NCBI RefSeq assembly: GCF_014643375.1
Contig: NZ_BMJJ01000009.1
Coordinates: 186,001-250,000 of the forward strand
Reading direction: 5' to 3'
DNA: 64,000 bases
Source: Aureimonas glaciei
GTDB lineage: Bacteria; Pseudomonadota; Alphaproteobacteria; Rhizobiales; Rhizobiaceae
Made by a program: the position numbers and the translations under genes. The first letter of the stretch is position 1. Every line of letters begins with the position of its first letter. Positions 28,272-42,441 of the stretch are shown here, one piece after another. The notes under the pieces are model-generated. The model had not been told where the DNA came from and did no database searches. It was given only the letters and a program-made list of their open reading frames with translations.

Positions 28272-29495
28272 ATGACCGCAACGACCAAGATGCCCCTTTC
28301 CCGTCTCGCCGGAATTGCGCTCGCCGCCGTGCTTGTCCTCGGCCATGTCCCGTCGGCCTCCGCCGATGCCGGCTTCCGCCGCTGGATCAGCGATTTCGAG
28401 GCGACCGCCGTGAAGGCGGGCGTCAGCAGGCAGGTCTACCGCGCCGCCTTCGCAGGCGTCGACGAGCCCGATCCGGTGGTGATCGAGAAGGCCCGCTTCC
28501 AGCCGGAATTCCGCGACACGGTCTGGGACTATCTCGACAACCGCGTGAACGAGGAGGCCGTCGCCGAGGGCCAGGCCCAGCGGGCGCGCCTGGCCCCCTG
28601 GCTCGACCGGATCGAGAAGCGCTTTGGCGTCGACCGTGACATCCTCCTGGCGATCTGGTCGATGGAAACCAACTACGGCAAGATCCTGGCGCGCGAAGAC
28701 GTGGTGAAGCCGCTGCCGCGCTCGCTGGCGACGCTCGCCTATCTCGACAAGCGGCGGGCGAAGTTCGCGCGGTCGCAGCTGATCGCGGCGCTGAAGATCG
28801 TCCAGCGGGGCGACGTGTCGATGAAGGGGCTCACCGGCTCCTGGGCCGGCGCGATGGGCCACACCCAGTTCATTCCGACGAGCTATCTCGCCTATGCCGC
28901 CGACATGGACGGCAACGGTCATGCCGACATCTGGACGAGCGAGCCGGATGCGCTCGCCACCGCCGCCAATCTCCTGCGCAAGAACGGCTGGCAGACCGGC
29001 AAGACCTGGGGCTATGAAGTCGTCGCGCCGGCGAAGCTCTCCAGCATCAAGGGTTCGAAGACCATCGCCGAATGGACCAAGCTGGGCGTGCGCCGCGCCA
29101 CCGGTCGCGACTTTCCGTCGGGCTCCGAGCGCGCCAACCTGATGATGCCGGCCGGCCCCGGCGGCCCCGCCTTCCTGATGACCAAGAACTTCTTCGTCAT
29201 CAAGGCCTACAACAATGCCGACAAATACGCCCTGGCCGTCGGCCATCTCGGCGACCAGATCGGCGGCTACGGCCCGCTGGTCAACGACTGGCCGCGGGGC
29301 TACACCCCGCTGTCGATGGTCGAGCGGGCGGAACTGCAGCAGCATCTCAGCCGTCACGGCCTCTATGACGGCAAGATCGACGGCAAGATCGGCTCGGGCT
29401 CGAAGGGCGCGATCATGTCCTACCAGCGGCAGGTCGGCGTCGATGCCGACGGCAACGCCTCCAGGGCGCTGCTCGACATCATGCGCAGGAAATAA
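28272..29495 (+). CDS. MltB-type lytic murein transglycosylase
   Basis: A 407-residue exported transglycosylase with a signal peptide (residues 1-32, ending SASADA) and an SLT_2 (MltB-like) domain from about residue 35 to 330. The catalytic glutamate is E132 in IWSMETNYGKI. AMGHTQFIPTSYLAYA is the family substrate-binding motif. A C-terminal peptidoglycan-binding domain follows at about 345-405 (LQQHLSRHGLYDGKIDGK). It cuts the glycan strand in the periplasm. A DUF459 gene starts six bases after its stop, so the two are likely cotranscribed. Confidence 0.95.
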   Translation: MTATTKMPLSRLAGIALAAVLVLGHVPSASADAGFRRWISDFEATAVKAGVSRQVYRAAFAGVDEPDPVVIEKARFQPEFRDTVWDYLDNRVNEEAVAEGQAQRARLAPWLDRIEKRFGVDRDILLAIWSMETNYGKILAREDVVKPLPRSLATLAYLDKRRAKFARSQLIAALKIVQRGDVSMKGLTGSWAGAMGHTQFIPTSYLAYAADMDGNGHADIWTSEPDALATAANLLRKNGWQTGKTWGYEVVAPAKLSSIKGSKTIAEWTKLGVRRATGRDFPSGSERANLMMPAGPGGPAFLMTKNFFVIKAYNNADKYALAVGHLGDQIGGYGPLVNDWPRGYTPLSMVERAELQQHLSRHGLYDGKIDGKIGSGSKGAIMSYQRQVGVDADGNASRALLDIMRRK

Positions 29496-29500
29496 CCGGA

Positions 29501-31027
29501 ATGACCGAGGGCCGCGAGAGGATGTCCGGGCAGCGCGCCACCCGTGTGGCGGCGCGGCTGCTCCTCGCCTTCGCGGTCCTGATCTCCGGACTGCTGCCGT
29601 CCACCGGCGCCGTCCAGGCGCAGGAGCGGCCTCGCAGCATCCTCGACATGCTCTTCGGCGGCCCTTCGGTCCGCCAGCGTGAGCGCGCCGAACCACCGCC
29701 GCGCCGCGTCATCCGCCGCGCGCCGGCGCCGCGGCGGCAAAAGCCGGTCAGTGCCCGCAAATCCGGAAAGGCCGGCAAGGCTTCGTCGCGCGCCACCGCA
29801 ACTGCCGCCACCGGCGCCGCCGCTGCCGCCGCCGCTGCCGTGGTCGCCAAGCGGGACACCGCCCGGCCTATCCTCGTGATCGGCGATTTTCTCGGCGGAT
29901 CGCTCGCCGCCGGCCTCGAAGCGGCGATCGCCGACCGCCCCGATCTCAAGATCGTCGATGCCAGCCGCGGCTCCTCGGGTCTCGTGCGCGAGGACCACTA
30001 CGACTGGCCGAGCTCGATCCCGGCTTTGCTCGACAAGGAAAAGCCGGCCTTGGTCGTGGTCATGCTGGGCTCCAACGATCGCCAGACGATGGAGACCGGC
30101 AGCCTGTCGCTGTCTGTGCGCTCGGCGGAATGGACGGCGGAATACCAGCGCCGGGCCACGGCCCTCGCCGCCGCCGTCGGCGCCAAAACGGTTCCGCTGC
30201 TGTGGGTCGGCATGCCCGCCTTCCGGCAGAGCGCCATGACCGCCGACATGACCGCGCTGAACGAGATCTACCGCCAGGCGGCGACCAGCGTCGGCGGCGA
30301 GTTCGTCGACATCTGGGACGGGTTCGTCGATGCCGACGGGGCCTTCACCTATTCGGGGCCGGACACCGCCGGCCAGCAGGCGCGGCTGCGCAACGAGGAC
30401 GGCATCACCATGACGACGGCCGGCCGGGACAAACTGGCCTTCTTCGCCGAGAATCCGATCCTGCGGATTCTGGGCGCCGATGGCGCCATCGCGGCGACGT
30501 CGGAAACGCCGTCGAAGCCGATGCCGGTGGCCAATCCCGCCACCGCTACCTCGGCGCCGCTGCTGGCCCTGACCGACCCGGCGCTCGGCGGCGGGGACAG
30601 CCTTCTCGGCGGCGCCCCGGCGGCCCGCAAGGCCCCGGTCGCCTCGCCCCGCGACAGGCTGGTGACCGCAGGCCTGCCGGGCGTCAAGACGCCCGGTCGT
30701 GCCGACGCCTTCGCGTGGAATCCGAAGAGCCCGGCGGTGGCGCCGAGCACTCCGGCCGCTCCGCTGGATACGGCCGACCCCGTGGTGGTCCGCGGCTCCG
30801 TCGACATCAATGCGCTGGCCGGCCCGCGGCAGCCGCCACCACCGATGCCGACGCTCGCCGACGCGATCATCGAGGACTGGTCGAAGTCCCAAGCCGGTCC
30901 GCAGGGCAAGCCAACCTCCCCTCTGCCGGCGGCGGACGGGACGGGCAAGTCGGTGCCAGCGACGGCCGGCAACCCGGCGGTCGGTGGCCCGCCGGGAAAC
31001 CTGCCGGTCGGCGGGCCGCTGCGGTAG
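29501..31027 (+). CDS. DUF459 / SGNH hydrolase family exported protein
   Basis: A 508-residue protein with a signal peptide (about residues 15-40), a basic and Ala-rich linker, and an SGNH-like domain from residue 123 to about 330. Block I is VIGDFLGGSLAAGL, with S134 possible as the nucleophile position though the classical GDS reads GDF; VVMLGSNDRQ corresponds to block III. The last 170 residues are Pro/Ala-rich. DUF459 proteins are thought to act on cell-wall or surface polymers; activity is unproven. It follows the transglycosylase gene by six bases. Confidence 0.85.
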   Translation: MTEGRERMSGQRATRVAARLLLAFAVLISGLLPSTGAVQAQERPRSILDMLFGGPSVRQRERAEPPPRRVIRRAPAPRRQKPVSARKSGKAGKASSRATATAATGAAAAAAAAVVAKRDTARPILVIGDFLGGSLAAGLEAAIADRPDLKIVDASRGSSGLVREDHYDWPSSIPALLDKEKPALVVVMLGSNDRQTMETGSLSLSVRSAEWTAEYQRRATALAAAVGAKTVPLLWVGMPAFRQSAMTADMTALNEIYRQAATSVGGEFVDIWDGFVDADGAFTYSGPDTAGQQARLRNEDGITMTTAGRDKLAFFAENPILRILGADGAIAATSETPSKPMPVANPATATSAPLLALTDPALGGGDSLLGGAPAARKAPVASPRDRLVTAGLPGVKTPGRADAFAWNPKSPAVAPSTPAAPLDTADPVVVRGSVDINALAGPRQPPPPMPTLADAIIEDWSKSQAGPQGKPTSPLPAADGTGKSVPATAGNPAVGGPPGNLPVGGPLR

Positions 31028-31145
31028 CCGCGTCAGCCGCTACGAAGTCCGTCTTCGAAGGACCCTCGCGCCCGCGCCTCGCCACTTTCCTCGTGCACGC
31101 GCTTTGCCATCTCCCCAAACGGAGAGCGGCCCGTCGGACCTCCGC

Positions 31146-32606
31146 TCAGCGCGGCAGGGTGGTGACGCCCATCAGGTCAAGATCGATCGCCCGCGCCGCT
31201 TGGCGACCCTCGCGGATCGCCCAGACCACCAGCGACTGGCCGCGGCGAACGTCGCCGGCGACGTAGAGCTTGTCCATCGAGGTGCGGTAGCTGGTGTCGT
31301 CGGCGGCCACCGCGACATTGCCGCGACGATCGGTGGTGGTGGCGAGGCTCGCGCCCACCTCCGCCATCAAGCCCTTTTCCATCGGACCGGCGAAGCCGAT
31401 GGCGATGAAGGCTAGATCGGCCTTGATCACGAACTCGCTGCCCGGGATCGGCTTGCGCGCCGCGTCGACCTCGGCGCACTTCACGCCGGTCAGGTGCCCG
31501 TCCTCGCCGGTGAATTCGAGCGTCGCCACCTGGAACTCGCGGATGGCGCCTTCGGCCTGGCTGGAGGAGGTGCGCATCTTCGTCGCCCAATAGGGCCAGA
31601 CCTCGAGCTTGTTCTCGGTCTTCGGCGGCTGCGGCCGGATGTCGAGCTGCGTGACCTTGACCGCGCCCTGGCGGAAGGCGGTGCCGACGCAGTCCGACGC
31701 GGTATCGCCGCCGCCGACGACGACGACATGCTTGCCGCCGGCCCAGATCTCCTGCGAACTCCAGCCGACGCTGTCGATCTTCTCGCCGCCGACGCGGCGG
31801 TTCTGCTGCACGAGATAGGGCATGGCGTCGTAGACGCCCGACAGGCTGCCATGCGGGATGCCGGCATCGCGCGGCCGCTCGGCGCCGCCGCAGTAGAGCA
31901 CCGCGTCATGCGCGCCGAGGATCTCGGCGAGCGGCGTCGTGCCGCCCACCTCGACGCCGCAGTGGAAGGTGACGCCCTCCCCCTTCATCTGCTCGACGCG
32001 CTTGTCGATCCAGTGCTTCTCCATCTTGAAGTCGGGAATGCCGTAGCGCAGCAGGCCGCCCGGGCGCGACTCGCGCTCGTAGACATGCACGTCGTGACCG
32101 GCGCGGCCGAGCTGCTGGGCGGCGGCGAGGCCCGCCGGCCCGGAACCGATGACCGCGACCTTCTTGCCGGACTTCGTCGTCGGCGGCTGCGGCCGGATGA
32201 GGCCGAGCTTGTAGGCCTTGTCGGCGATCGCCTGCTCGACGGTCTTGATCGCGACCGGCGTGTCCTCGAGGTTCAGCGTGCAGGCTTCCTCGCAGGGAGC
32301 GGGGCAGATGCGGCCGGTGAATTCCGGGAAATTGTTGGTCGAGTGGAGGTTGCGGATCGCGCCCTCCCAGTCGTTGGAATAGACGAGGTCGTTCCAGTCG
32401 GGGATCTGGTTGTGGATCGGGCAGCCGGTCGGGCCGTGGCAGAAGGGAATGCCGCAATCCATGCAGCGCGCCGCCTGCTTGCCGACTTCCTCGTCGGACA
32501 TCGGCAGCGTGAATTCGCGGAAATGCCGGATTCGATCGGAGGCCGGCTGGTATTTCTGCGTCTGCCGGTCGATCTCGAGAAAACCCGTCACCTTGCCCAT
32601 GTTCAT
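31146..32606 (-). CDS. gltD: glutamate synthase (NADPH) small subunit
   Basis: GltD, 486 residues. It feeds electrons from NADPH through FAD and iron-sulfur clusters to the large subunit for glutamate synthesis. Two cysteine clusters are present: C48, C51, C56, C62 and C101, C105, C109. VIGSGPAGLAAAQQLGRAG binds FAD and VVVVGGGDTASDC binds NADPH. The start is ATG 32606; ATG 32600 is also in frame. Unusually, a vapBC pair separates it from gltB. Confidence 0.96.
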   Translation of the reverse strand: MNMGKVTGFLEIDRQTQKYQPASDRIRHFREFTLPMSDEEVGKQAARCMDCGIPFCHGPTGCPIHNQIPDWNDLVYSNDWEGAIRNLHSTNNFPEFTGRICPAPCEEACTLNLEDTPVAIKTVEQAIADKAYKLGLIRPQPPTTKSGKKVAVIGSGPAGLAAAQQLGRAGHDVHVYERESRPGGLLRYGIPDFKMEKHWIDKRVEQMKGEGVTFHCGVEVGGTTPLAEILGAHDAVLYCGGAERPRDAGIPHGSLSGVYDAMPYLVQQNRRVGGEKIDSVGWSSQEIWAGGKHVVVVGGGDTASDCVGTAFRQGAVKVTQLDIRPQPPKTENKLEVWPYWATKMRTSSSQAEGAIREFQVATLEFTGEDGHLTGVKCAEVDAARKPIPGSEFVIKADLAFIAIGFAGPMEKGLMAEVGASLATTTDRRGNVAVAADDTSYRTSMDKLYVAGDVRRGQSLVVWAIREGRQAARAIDLDLMGVTTLPR

Positions 32607-32726
32607 CCCACTCTCTGTTCGTCGACCCACGGGCTTTTCCCCTGCAGGCGCGCATGTCTTCCGGCCGCATCCGCCCCTGCCGCGGCGCAGCACAGAATAC
32701 GGCTTTTTGTGCTTGTTAGAAGAGCT

Positions 32727-33131
32727 CTAGTGCCGCAACCAGTTTTCGATTGGAAGGTCTGGCACGCGGCTAAACTCGCGAATGTTGTCTGTCACCAGCG
32801 TCGCACCCAGAGCCAGTGCGTGCGCCGCGATGAAGAGGTCGTTTGCGCCGATCTGCCGACCTTTTGCCTCGAGCCGCGCGCGAATGATACCGTAGTGCAG
32901 ATCAGCCGGCTGCTCGAAAGCCATCACCGGGATACGCCTGCGGATCTCTTCAATGCGCCGTTCCAAGGTCCTGTCCGCTTTCTTGCCAGCGCCATATTCC
33001 AGCTCCGCGCTGACGACGATACTCATGCAGATATTGTCCTCTCCAACCAGTCTCACGCGCTCGGCCACCGGACCCGCCGGTCGTCGCAGAAGATCAGACA
33101 CGGCATTGGTGTCGAGCAGGAAGAGTGTCAC
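32727..33131 (-). CDS. vapC: VapC-type PIN-domain toxin
   Basis: A 134-residue PIN-domain ribonuclease. The acidic metal-binding residues are all present: D7 (LLDTNAVSDLL), E43 (SAELEYG), D98 (GANDLFIAAHA) and D115 (VTDNIREF). It is expected to cut specific RNAs when its antitoxin is degraded. The start overlaps the stop of vapB by four bases (ATGA). The catalytic set is intact, so the toxin looks functional. Confidence 0.92.
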   Translation of the reverse strand: MTLFLLDTNAVSDLLRRPAGPVAERVRLVGEDNICMSIVVSAELEYGAGKKADRTLERRIEEIRRRIPVMAFEQPADLHYGIIRARLEAKGRQIGANDLFIAAHALALGATLVTDNIREFSRVPDLPIENWLRH

Positions 33132-33382
33132 AGCTTGACGTCTCTCAACGGCGGCAGGTCGTCGTCCGTGATCTCCGGTAGCGCTTCCTCATCGTCTAGC
33201 GGCTCCAGCGTCGCCAACCAGTCCAAAAGACCCGTCGGCGCCGTTGGCTGGATGATGATGGCGCCATCCTTTTCCTGCCGGATCGTCACCTCATCCCCTT
33301 CCAAGACGAACTCGGTTGGAATGCGGACGGCGCGGCTGCCATTGTCCATGAAAACCTTGGCTGTTGTTTCCTTGGTTTGCAT
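33128..33382 (-). CDS. vapB: VapB-type AbrB/SpoVT antitoxin
   Basis: An 84-residue antitoxin. An N-terminal AbrB/SpoVT swapped-hairpin DNA-binding domain (FMDNGSRAVRIPTEF, then EVTIRQEKDGAIIIQP) is followed by an acidic tail (LPEITDDDLPPLRDV) that should bind VapC. Start ATG 33382 has the strong site GAGGAGG five bases upstream. The operon likely autoregulates from the 80-base gap after gltB. Confidence 0.92.
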   Translation of the reverse strand: MQTKETTAKVFMDNGSRAVRIPTEFVLEGDEVTIRQEKDGAIIIQPTAPTGLLDWLATLEPLDDEEALPEITDDDLPPLRDVKL

Positions 33383-33462
33383 CGCGACCTCCTCAAAATC
33401 TGAGGCGAAACATAGGACTTCCGGGCCGGAGGCGACAAGACGCCGCCTCCGGTCCCGTTCGG

Positions 33463-38181
<4,719 letters not shown>

Positions 38182-38704
38182 CGCGTCTTCTCCCTTCAGG
38201 ACCCTCGCTGCGTCGGCTGAACGCCGACCGGGGTCGCTTCGCTCATGCGACGGCCTGCGGTTGACCCGCGCAGCCGGCTGCATCATGCGTCATTTAGACT
38301 TCATCGCCCGCGTTTCTGGCATGGCGAGACTCGGAGCGATAGGTCCGCGCCCCCAGGGGCCCGGCACACACTTACGGCCGCCCATCCTGATCCCTTCGAG
38401 AAGGGCGGATATGGCAGCAATACTGTCCTATCCGGTCGAACATGCCAGAAGATGCCGCCCGCTGCAAGATGGCGGCGCCGATCAATTTGCCGCGCCCCGA
38501 GGCCCGGCACCGCAGAGGGCGACGCCGCGGCAGATTCGCCCCTGCCGGCGCCGCCCTGCCCCGGCGACGCCGCCGCTATCGCAGGCGGTCCGCGGGGCCG
38601 AAAGTTGCGTGCGCCGCATGATCGCGGGTAAGGAAGCCGCTCCTGCCCGAGCGCGCCAACGCCGCGCCTCGTGACAAATGACCATCAACCGACCAAGGCC
38701 GATC
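38182..38704. other. divergent region gltB / threonine aldolase
   Basis: 523 bases between two divergent starts, holding both promoters. I see no gene with a ribosome binding site and no clear operator or terminator. Confidence 0.5.
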
Positions 38705-39754
38705 ATGATCTTCGCATCCGACAACTGGTCCGGCGCCCACCCGGCCGTCAACGCCGCTCTGGCCGAGCATGGCACCGGCATGGCCGCCGCCTACGGCTCG
38801 AGCGATCTCGACAAGGCCGTGGAGCAGCGCTTCAACGAGATCTTCGAGCGCGAGGTCGCGGTGTTCTTCGTCGGCACCGGCACGGCCGCCAATTCGCTCG
38901 CCTTTGCCGCGGTCAACCGGCCGGGCGGCGTCGTCATGTGCCACCGCGAGGCGCATGTGGTCGAGGACGAGTGCGGCGCGCCGGAATTCTTCACCCATGG
39001 CGCGCGCATGGCGCCGATCGACGGCGAAGGCGGGCTGATCAACCCGGTCAACCTGAAGCGCGAGCTTATGCGCTTCAACCCCGACTTCGTGCATGCCGGC
39101 CAGCCGATGGCCGTCACCGTCAGCCAGCCGGGCGAGGCCGGCACGATCTATCCGGTGGAGACGCTCGACCGGATCGCCGCCATCGCGCACGAGCACAATC
39201 TGTCGCTGCACATGGACGGCGCGCGCTTCGCCAATGCGCTGGTGGCGACGGGCATGTCGCCGGCCGAGATGACGTGGAAGCGCGGCGTCGACATCCTCTC
39301 CTTCGGCGCGACCAAGAACGGCTGCTGGTGCGCCGAGGCGGTGATCTTCTTCGATCCGGAAAAGGCCAAGCAGTTCCCCTACATCCGCAAGCGCGGGGCG
39401 CAGCTGTTTTCCAAGACGCGCTTCGTCGCCGCCCAGTTCCTGGCCTATTTCGAGGGTGACCTCTGGCTCGAGAACGCCGCCCAGGCCAATGCCATGGCCG
39501 ATCGCCTGCGCGCGGCGCTGGAGACCAGCCCGCACGCCCGCCAGGCCTGGCCGACGCACAGCAACGAGGTGTTCGCCATCTTCGAAAAGGCCACGGCCGC
39601 CGCCCTGCGCGACAAGGGCGCGGTGTTCTACGACTGGAACCCGCCGCATTCCTCGCACGATCTCCTCGGCGAGGACGAGATGCTGGCGCGGCTGGTCACC
39701 AGCTGGTCGACGACGGAGGAAGATGTCGCCGAGTTCGCCCGCCTGATCGCCTGA
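38705..39754 (+). CDS. ltaE: low-specificity threonine aldolase (PLP-dependent)
   Basis: A 349-residue PLP-dependent enzyme of the threonine aldolase / beta-eliminating lyase family, which splits L-threonine into glycine and acetaldehyde. The PLP lysine is K204 in SFGATKNGCW, and LHMDGARFANAL carries the PLP-ring aspartate. Start ATG 38705 (MIFASDNWSG) is chosen because AAGG is six bases upstream and homologues begin this way; ATG 38678 is in frame without a ribosome binding site. Confidence 0.92.
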   Translation: MIFASDNWSGAHPAVNAALAEHGTGMAAAYGSSDLDKAVEQRFNEIFEREVAVFFVGTGTAANSLAFAAVNRPGGVVMCHREAHVVEDECGAPEFFTHGARMAPIDGEGGLINPVNLKRELMRFNPDFVHAGQPMAVTVSQPGEAGTIYPVETLDRIAAIAHEHNLSLHMDGARFANALVATGMSPAEMTWKRGVDILSFGATKNGCWCAEAVIFFDPEKAKQFPYIRKRGAQLFSKTRFVAAQFLAYFEGDLWLENAAQANAMADRLRAALETSPHARQAWPTHSNEVFAIFEKATAAALRDKGAVFYDWNPPHSSHDLLGEDEMLARLVTSWSTTEEDVAEFARLIA

Positions 39755-39819
39755 CACGCCTTTCCGGTGGCGCCACCGCGCCGCCGGAGCGGCCGGCCTG
39801 ACCGCCGCGGCACGGCCGA

Positions 39820-40710
39820 TCAGGCCGGCACGACGACGGCGCGGTCGCGAAAACTGCTCCACAGGTACCAGCCGACCGAGGCGAGGATCAGCCCGCCGCC
39901 GAAAAGCGTCGCCGTTCCCGGATCCTCCCCGAAGGCGAGCCACACCCAGAGCGGGCCGAGCACCACGTCGAGCAAAGCGATGAGGCCGGCCTCGCCCGAG
40001 GGAATGTAGCGCCCGCCGACGAGGAAGAGCAGATAGGCGAGCGCCGTGCTGGTGACGCCGAAACCGGCGAGGATCACCAGCTCGACGCCGCTCGGAATTT
40101 CCGTCGACATCAGCGGCCAGCAGATCGCCACGCAGGCGAGCGAGGCATAGGCGCTGATTTCCGCCATGCCCATGCCGGGATGCCGGCGCGACATCACGAC
40201 GAGCGCCGCGAAGCAGACGGTCATCAGAAAGGCCAGGGCGTTGCCGGCGACGTCGTCGGGCGTCAGCGCAAACCCCGCGACGACGAGGACGCCGACGAAG
40301 GCGACGGCGCTGGCCGTCAGCACCCGCCGTCCGACCCGCTCGCCGAGCCAGACCAGCGCCAGTCCCGCGGCGACGAAGGGCACGGTGGCATAGATCGCCA
40401 GGACATTGGCGACGGTCGTCAGTTTCAGCGCGGCGATGTAGGCGACCATCGACAGCGCCGAGAGGAACACCGCGGCGAACCACATCCTGCCGAAGCGCTT
40501 CGGCGTGCCGGTGGAAGGCGTTCGCTGCCGCGCTGAAACGCCGGCCATCGCGATCAAAGCGAGGGCGACGCCGCCGAACACCGAGCGCCAGCCGAGAATG
40601 GTCCAGACGTCGAGATCGAGCAGCCGGATGAACAGTCCGGCGGTGCTCCACAGAACGGCGGCAAGGGTTACCAGCGCGATGCCGTAGCCGCGGTCACTCA
40701 AGGTCTTCAC
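39820..40710 (-). CDS. DMT superfamily (EamA) permease
   Basis: A 296-residue inner-membrane permease with two EamA repeats and about ten hydrophobic segments (GYGIALVTLAAVLWSTAGLF at the start; LIALLDVVLGPLWVWLAFGE in the second repeat). The substrate is unknown. The stop codon lies inside a 10-bp inverted repeat (39792-39801 with 39820-39829) that could form a 3' hairpin. It is divergent from the glutathione S-transferase gene. Confidence 0.9.
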   Translation of the reverse strand: MKTLSDRGYGIALVTLAAVLWSTAGLFIRLLDLDVWTILGWRSVFGGVALALIAMAGVSARQRTPSTGTPKRFGRMWFAAVFLSALSMVAYIAALKLTTVANVLAIYATVPFVAAGLALVWLGERVGRRVLTASAVAFVGVLVVAGFALTPDDVAGNALAFLMTVCFAALVVMSRRHPGMGMAEISAYASLACVAICWPLMSTEIPSGVELVILAGFGVTSTALAYLLFLVGGRYIPSGEAGLIALLDVVLGPLWVWLAFGEDPGTATLFGGGLILASVGWYLWSSFRDRAVVVPA

Positions 40711-40835
40711 GGGGTAGGCATCCTCCTTGCCGGAGAAGGAAGGCTATCGCGCCCATTCGGACAAAACAAGAACATTTCGGTGGGATTTCGGGGCAATTCC
40801 GGGCATGCTCGCGGCGCGATCAAAGGAGGATGTCG

Positions 40836-41489
40836 ATGTCGCTGCTGCTCTATGCCCACCCGTTCTCGTCCTATTGCCAGAAGGTGCTGATCGCCTTGTG
40901 GGAAAACGATACCGGGTTCGACTATCGGCATCTGGAAGTGACGGGGGTGGCCGAGGAGCGCGCAGCGCTCTGGCCTTTCGGACGGTTTCCCGTGCTGGTC
41001 GACGACGGCCGGACGGTGGTGGAATCCAGCATCATCATCGAGCATCTCGACCAGCAGCATCGCGGCCCGACGCGTTTCATCCCCGACGACCGCGAGACGG
41101 CCCTGGAAGTCCGCTTCATGGACCGGTTCTTCGACCATTATGTCATGACGCCGATGCAGCAGCCGGTGGCCGAGGCGCTCCGCCGGGAGGGCGGCCGGAG
41201 GGACATGGCGATGGCCGAAGCCGCACGGGCGCTGCAGACCGCCTATGCCTGGCTCGAACAGCGGCTGAAGGGCCGGACCTTCGCCGCCGGCGAGAGCTTT
41301 ACCATGGCCGATTGCGCGGCGGCGCCGTCGCTCTTCTACGCGGACTGGGTCCACCCGATCGGGGCCGGCTTCGCACGGGTGCGCGCCTATCGGTCGCGCC
41401 TGCTGCGGCGGCCGTCGTTCTCACGGGCCGTAGAAGAGGCCCGTCCCTACCGCTCCTATTTTCCGCTGGGCGCGCCGGATCGCGACTGA
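40836..41489 (+). CDS. glutathione S-transferase family protein
   Basis: A 217-residue GST with an N-terminal thioredoxin-like domain (LLYAHPFSSYCQKVLIAL, FPVLVDDG, and VESSIIIEHL for glutathione binding) and a helical C-terminal domain (TFAAGESFTMADCAAAPSLF). It likely conjugates or reduces with glutathione; the substrate is unknown. ATG 40836 is preferred because AAAGGAGG sits six bases before it; the ATG at 40830 directly abuts the site. Confidence 0.9.
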   Translation: MSLLLYAHPFSSYCQKVLIALWENDTGFDYRHLEVTGVAEERAALWPFGRFPVLVDDGRTVVESSIIIEHLDQQHRGPTRFIPDDRETALEVRFMDRFFDHYVMTPMQQPVAEALRREGGRRDMAMAEAARALQTAYAWLEQRLKGRTFAAGESFTMADCAAAPSLFYADWVHPIGAGFARVRAYRSRLLRRPSFSRAVEEARPYRSYFPLGAPDRD

Positions 41490-41598
41490 CGCGCCCGGAG
41501 GCGGCCCGCCTCTCCCCCGAGGCGGCGACCACGTTCGGCGGCCTGAACGAAGCGGGCCAGCCCGTCCCCGCCTCGGGCGGACAGGCCCGGAACGCAAA

Positions 41599-41618
41599 CG
41601 GCGCCCCGAAGGGCGCCG
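41599..41618. terminator. hairpin between gst and hsp20, probable bidirectional terminator
   Basis: A perfect 8-bp stem CGGCGCCC/GGGCGCCG with loop CGAA, between two convergent genes. The flanking U-runs are short on both strands (TTTG on the minus side, CTTTGT on the plus side). Confidence 0.6.
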
Positions 41619-41645
41619 CCGCTTTGTCTCTCGAGAAGCCGCCGA

Positions 41646-42110
41646 TCAGGCCGCGGTGGCCTCGATCTGCTTGTTCTCGTTGCCGACCACCGCGATGTCG
41701 ATCTTGCGGGGCTTCAGCGCCTCCGGGATGATGCGGGCGAGATCGACGTGGAGGAGACCGTTCTTGAGGCTCGCGCCCTGCACCTCGACATGGTCGGCGA
41801 GCTGGAAGCGGCGCTCGAAGGAGCGGCCGGCAATGCCGCGGTAGAGCACTTCACTCTTCCCGGCATCGGCGTCTTCGGCCTTCTCGCCCTTGACCGTCAG
41901 CACGCCCTCGCGCAGCTCGATCTGCAGCTCGCTGTCACTAAAACCCGCGACAGCCAGCGTCACCCGGTAGGCGTTCTCGCCGGTGCGCTCGATGTTGTAG
42001 GGAGGATAGGTCTCGGCGGCGCCTGGCTGGGCCAGCGTGTCGAGCTTGGCGAACAGGCGATCGAAGCCGACGGTAGAGCGGTAGAGCGGTGCGAAATCAA
42101 TGGTACGCAT
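41646..42110 (-). CDS. small heat-shock protein Hsp20
   Basis: A 154-residue alpha-crystallin-domain chaperone of the IbpA type. The domain runs from about residue 36 to 130 (YPPYNIERTGENAYRVTLAV, then LTVKGEK and RGIAGRSFERRFQL). It holds unfolding proteins during heat stress. The start is ATG 42110, nine bases after GGAG. That GGAG is buried in a ROSE-like hairpin, and a sigma-32-like promoter lies at 42217-42245. Confidence 0.95.
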   Translation of the reverse strand: MRTIDFAPLYRSTVGFDRLFAKLDTLAQPGAAETYPPYNIERTGENAYRVTLAVAGFSDSELQIELREGVLTVKGEKAEDADAGKSEVLYRGIAGRSFERRFQLADHVEVQGASLKNGLLHVDLARIIPEALKPRKIDIAVVGNENKQIEATAA

Positions 42111-42210
42111 GGGTGAGTTCTCCATAGGAAGCAACTGGTTTGCGATCTGGCGGGAATGGCGGTCCCCTCGCGGCGAACCTTCCGGCCAATGGCCCCTTGC
42201 GGCGGCCATG
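42111..42210 (-). promoter_or_regulatory. ROSE-like RNA thermometer in the hsp20 leader
   Basis: The roughly 100-nt leader ends in a hairpin at 42116-42136 whose 5' arm AGUUGCUUC pairs with the 3' arm GGAGAACU. The G of UUGCU is bulged opposite the Shine-Dalgarno arm, which is the hallmark of ROSE thermometers. Further GC-rich hairpins lie upstream in the leader. Heat would open the weak last stem and expose GGAG. Confidence 0.72.
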
Positions 42211-42216
42211 ACGAGG

Positions 42217-42245
42217 AAATGGTACGTCGATTTTGGGCGATCAAG
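42217..42245 (-). promoter_or_regulatory. sigma-32 (RpoH)-like promoter of hsp20
   Basis: On the minus strand, CTTGAT (42240-42245) and CCATTT (42217-42222) are separated by exactly 17 bases. This is close to the alphaproteobacterial RpoH pattern CTTGAA-N17-CCATNT. Transcription would start near 42210. Confidence 0.7.
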
Positions 42246-42441
42246 CACCCGCCTGCAGATTTTTTGTCGGGGCATTCGCCAGACTGCGAGCATTGCCGAC
42301 CGTCGCCTCTCCGGGCATTTCGGCGCCTTGCCAGCAAGGCTGACGAATGAACCACCGATGAACATGCCCTTCCGTGTCCGTTCACACGTCCCAGGGCATT
42401 GTGCTCTCACGGTCCTCAACACGGGCCGCCCGGAGAAAGAG

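Noticed and set aside
39792-39829. 10-bp inverted repeat GCCGGCCTGA/TCAGGCCGGC at the end of the DMT permease
   Set aside because: Large loop and no U-run on either strand; it overlaps the stop codon and may be chance in GC-rich DNA.
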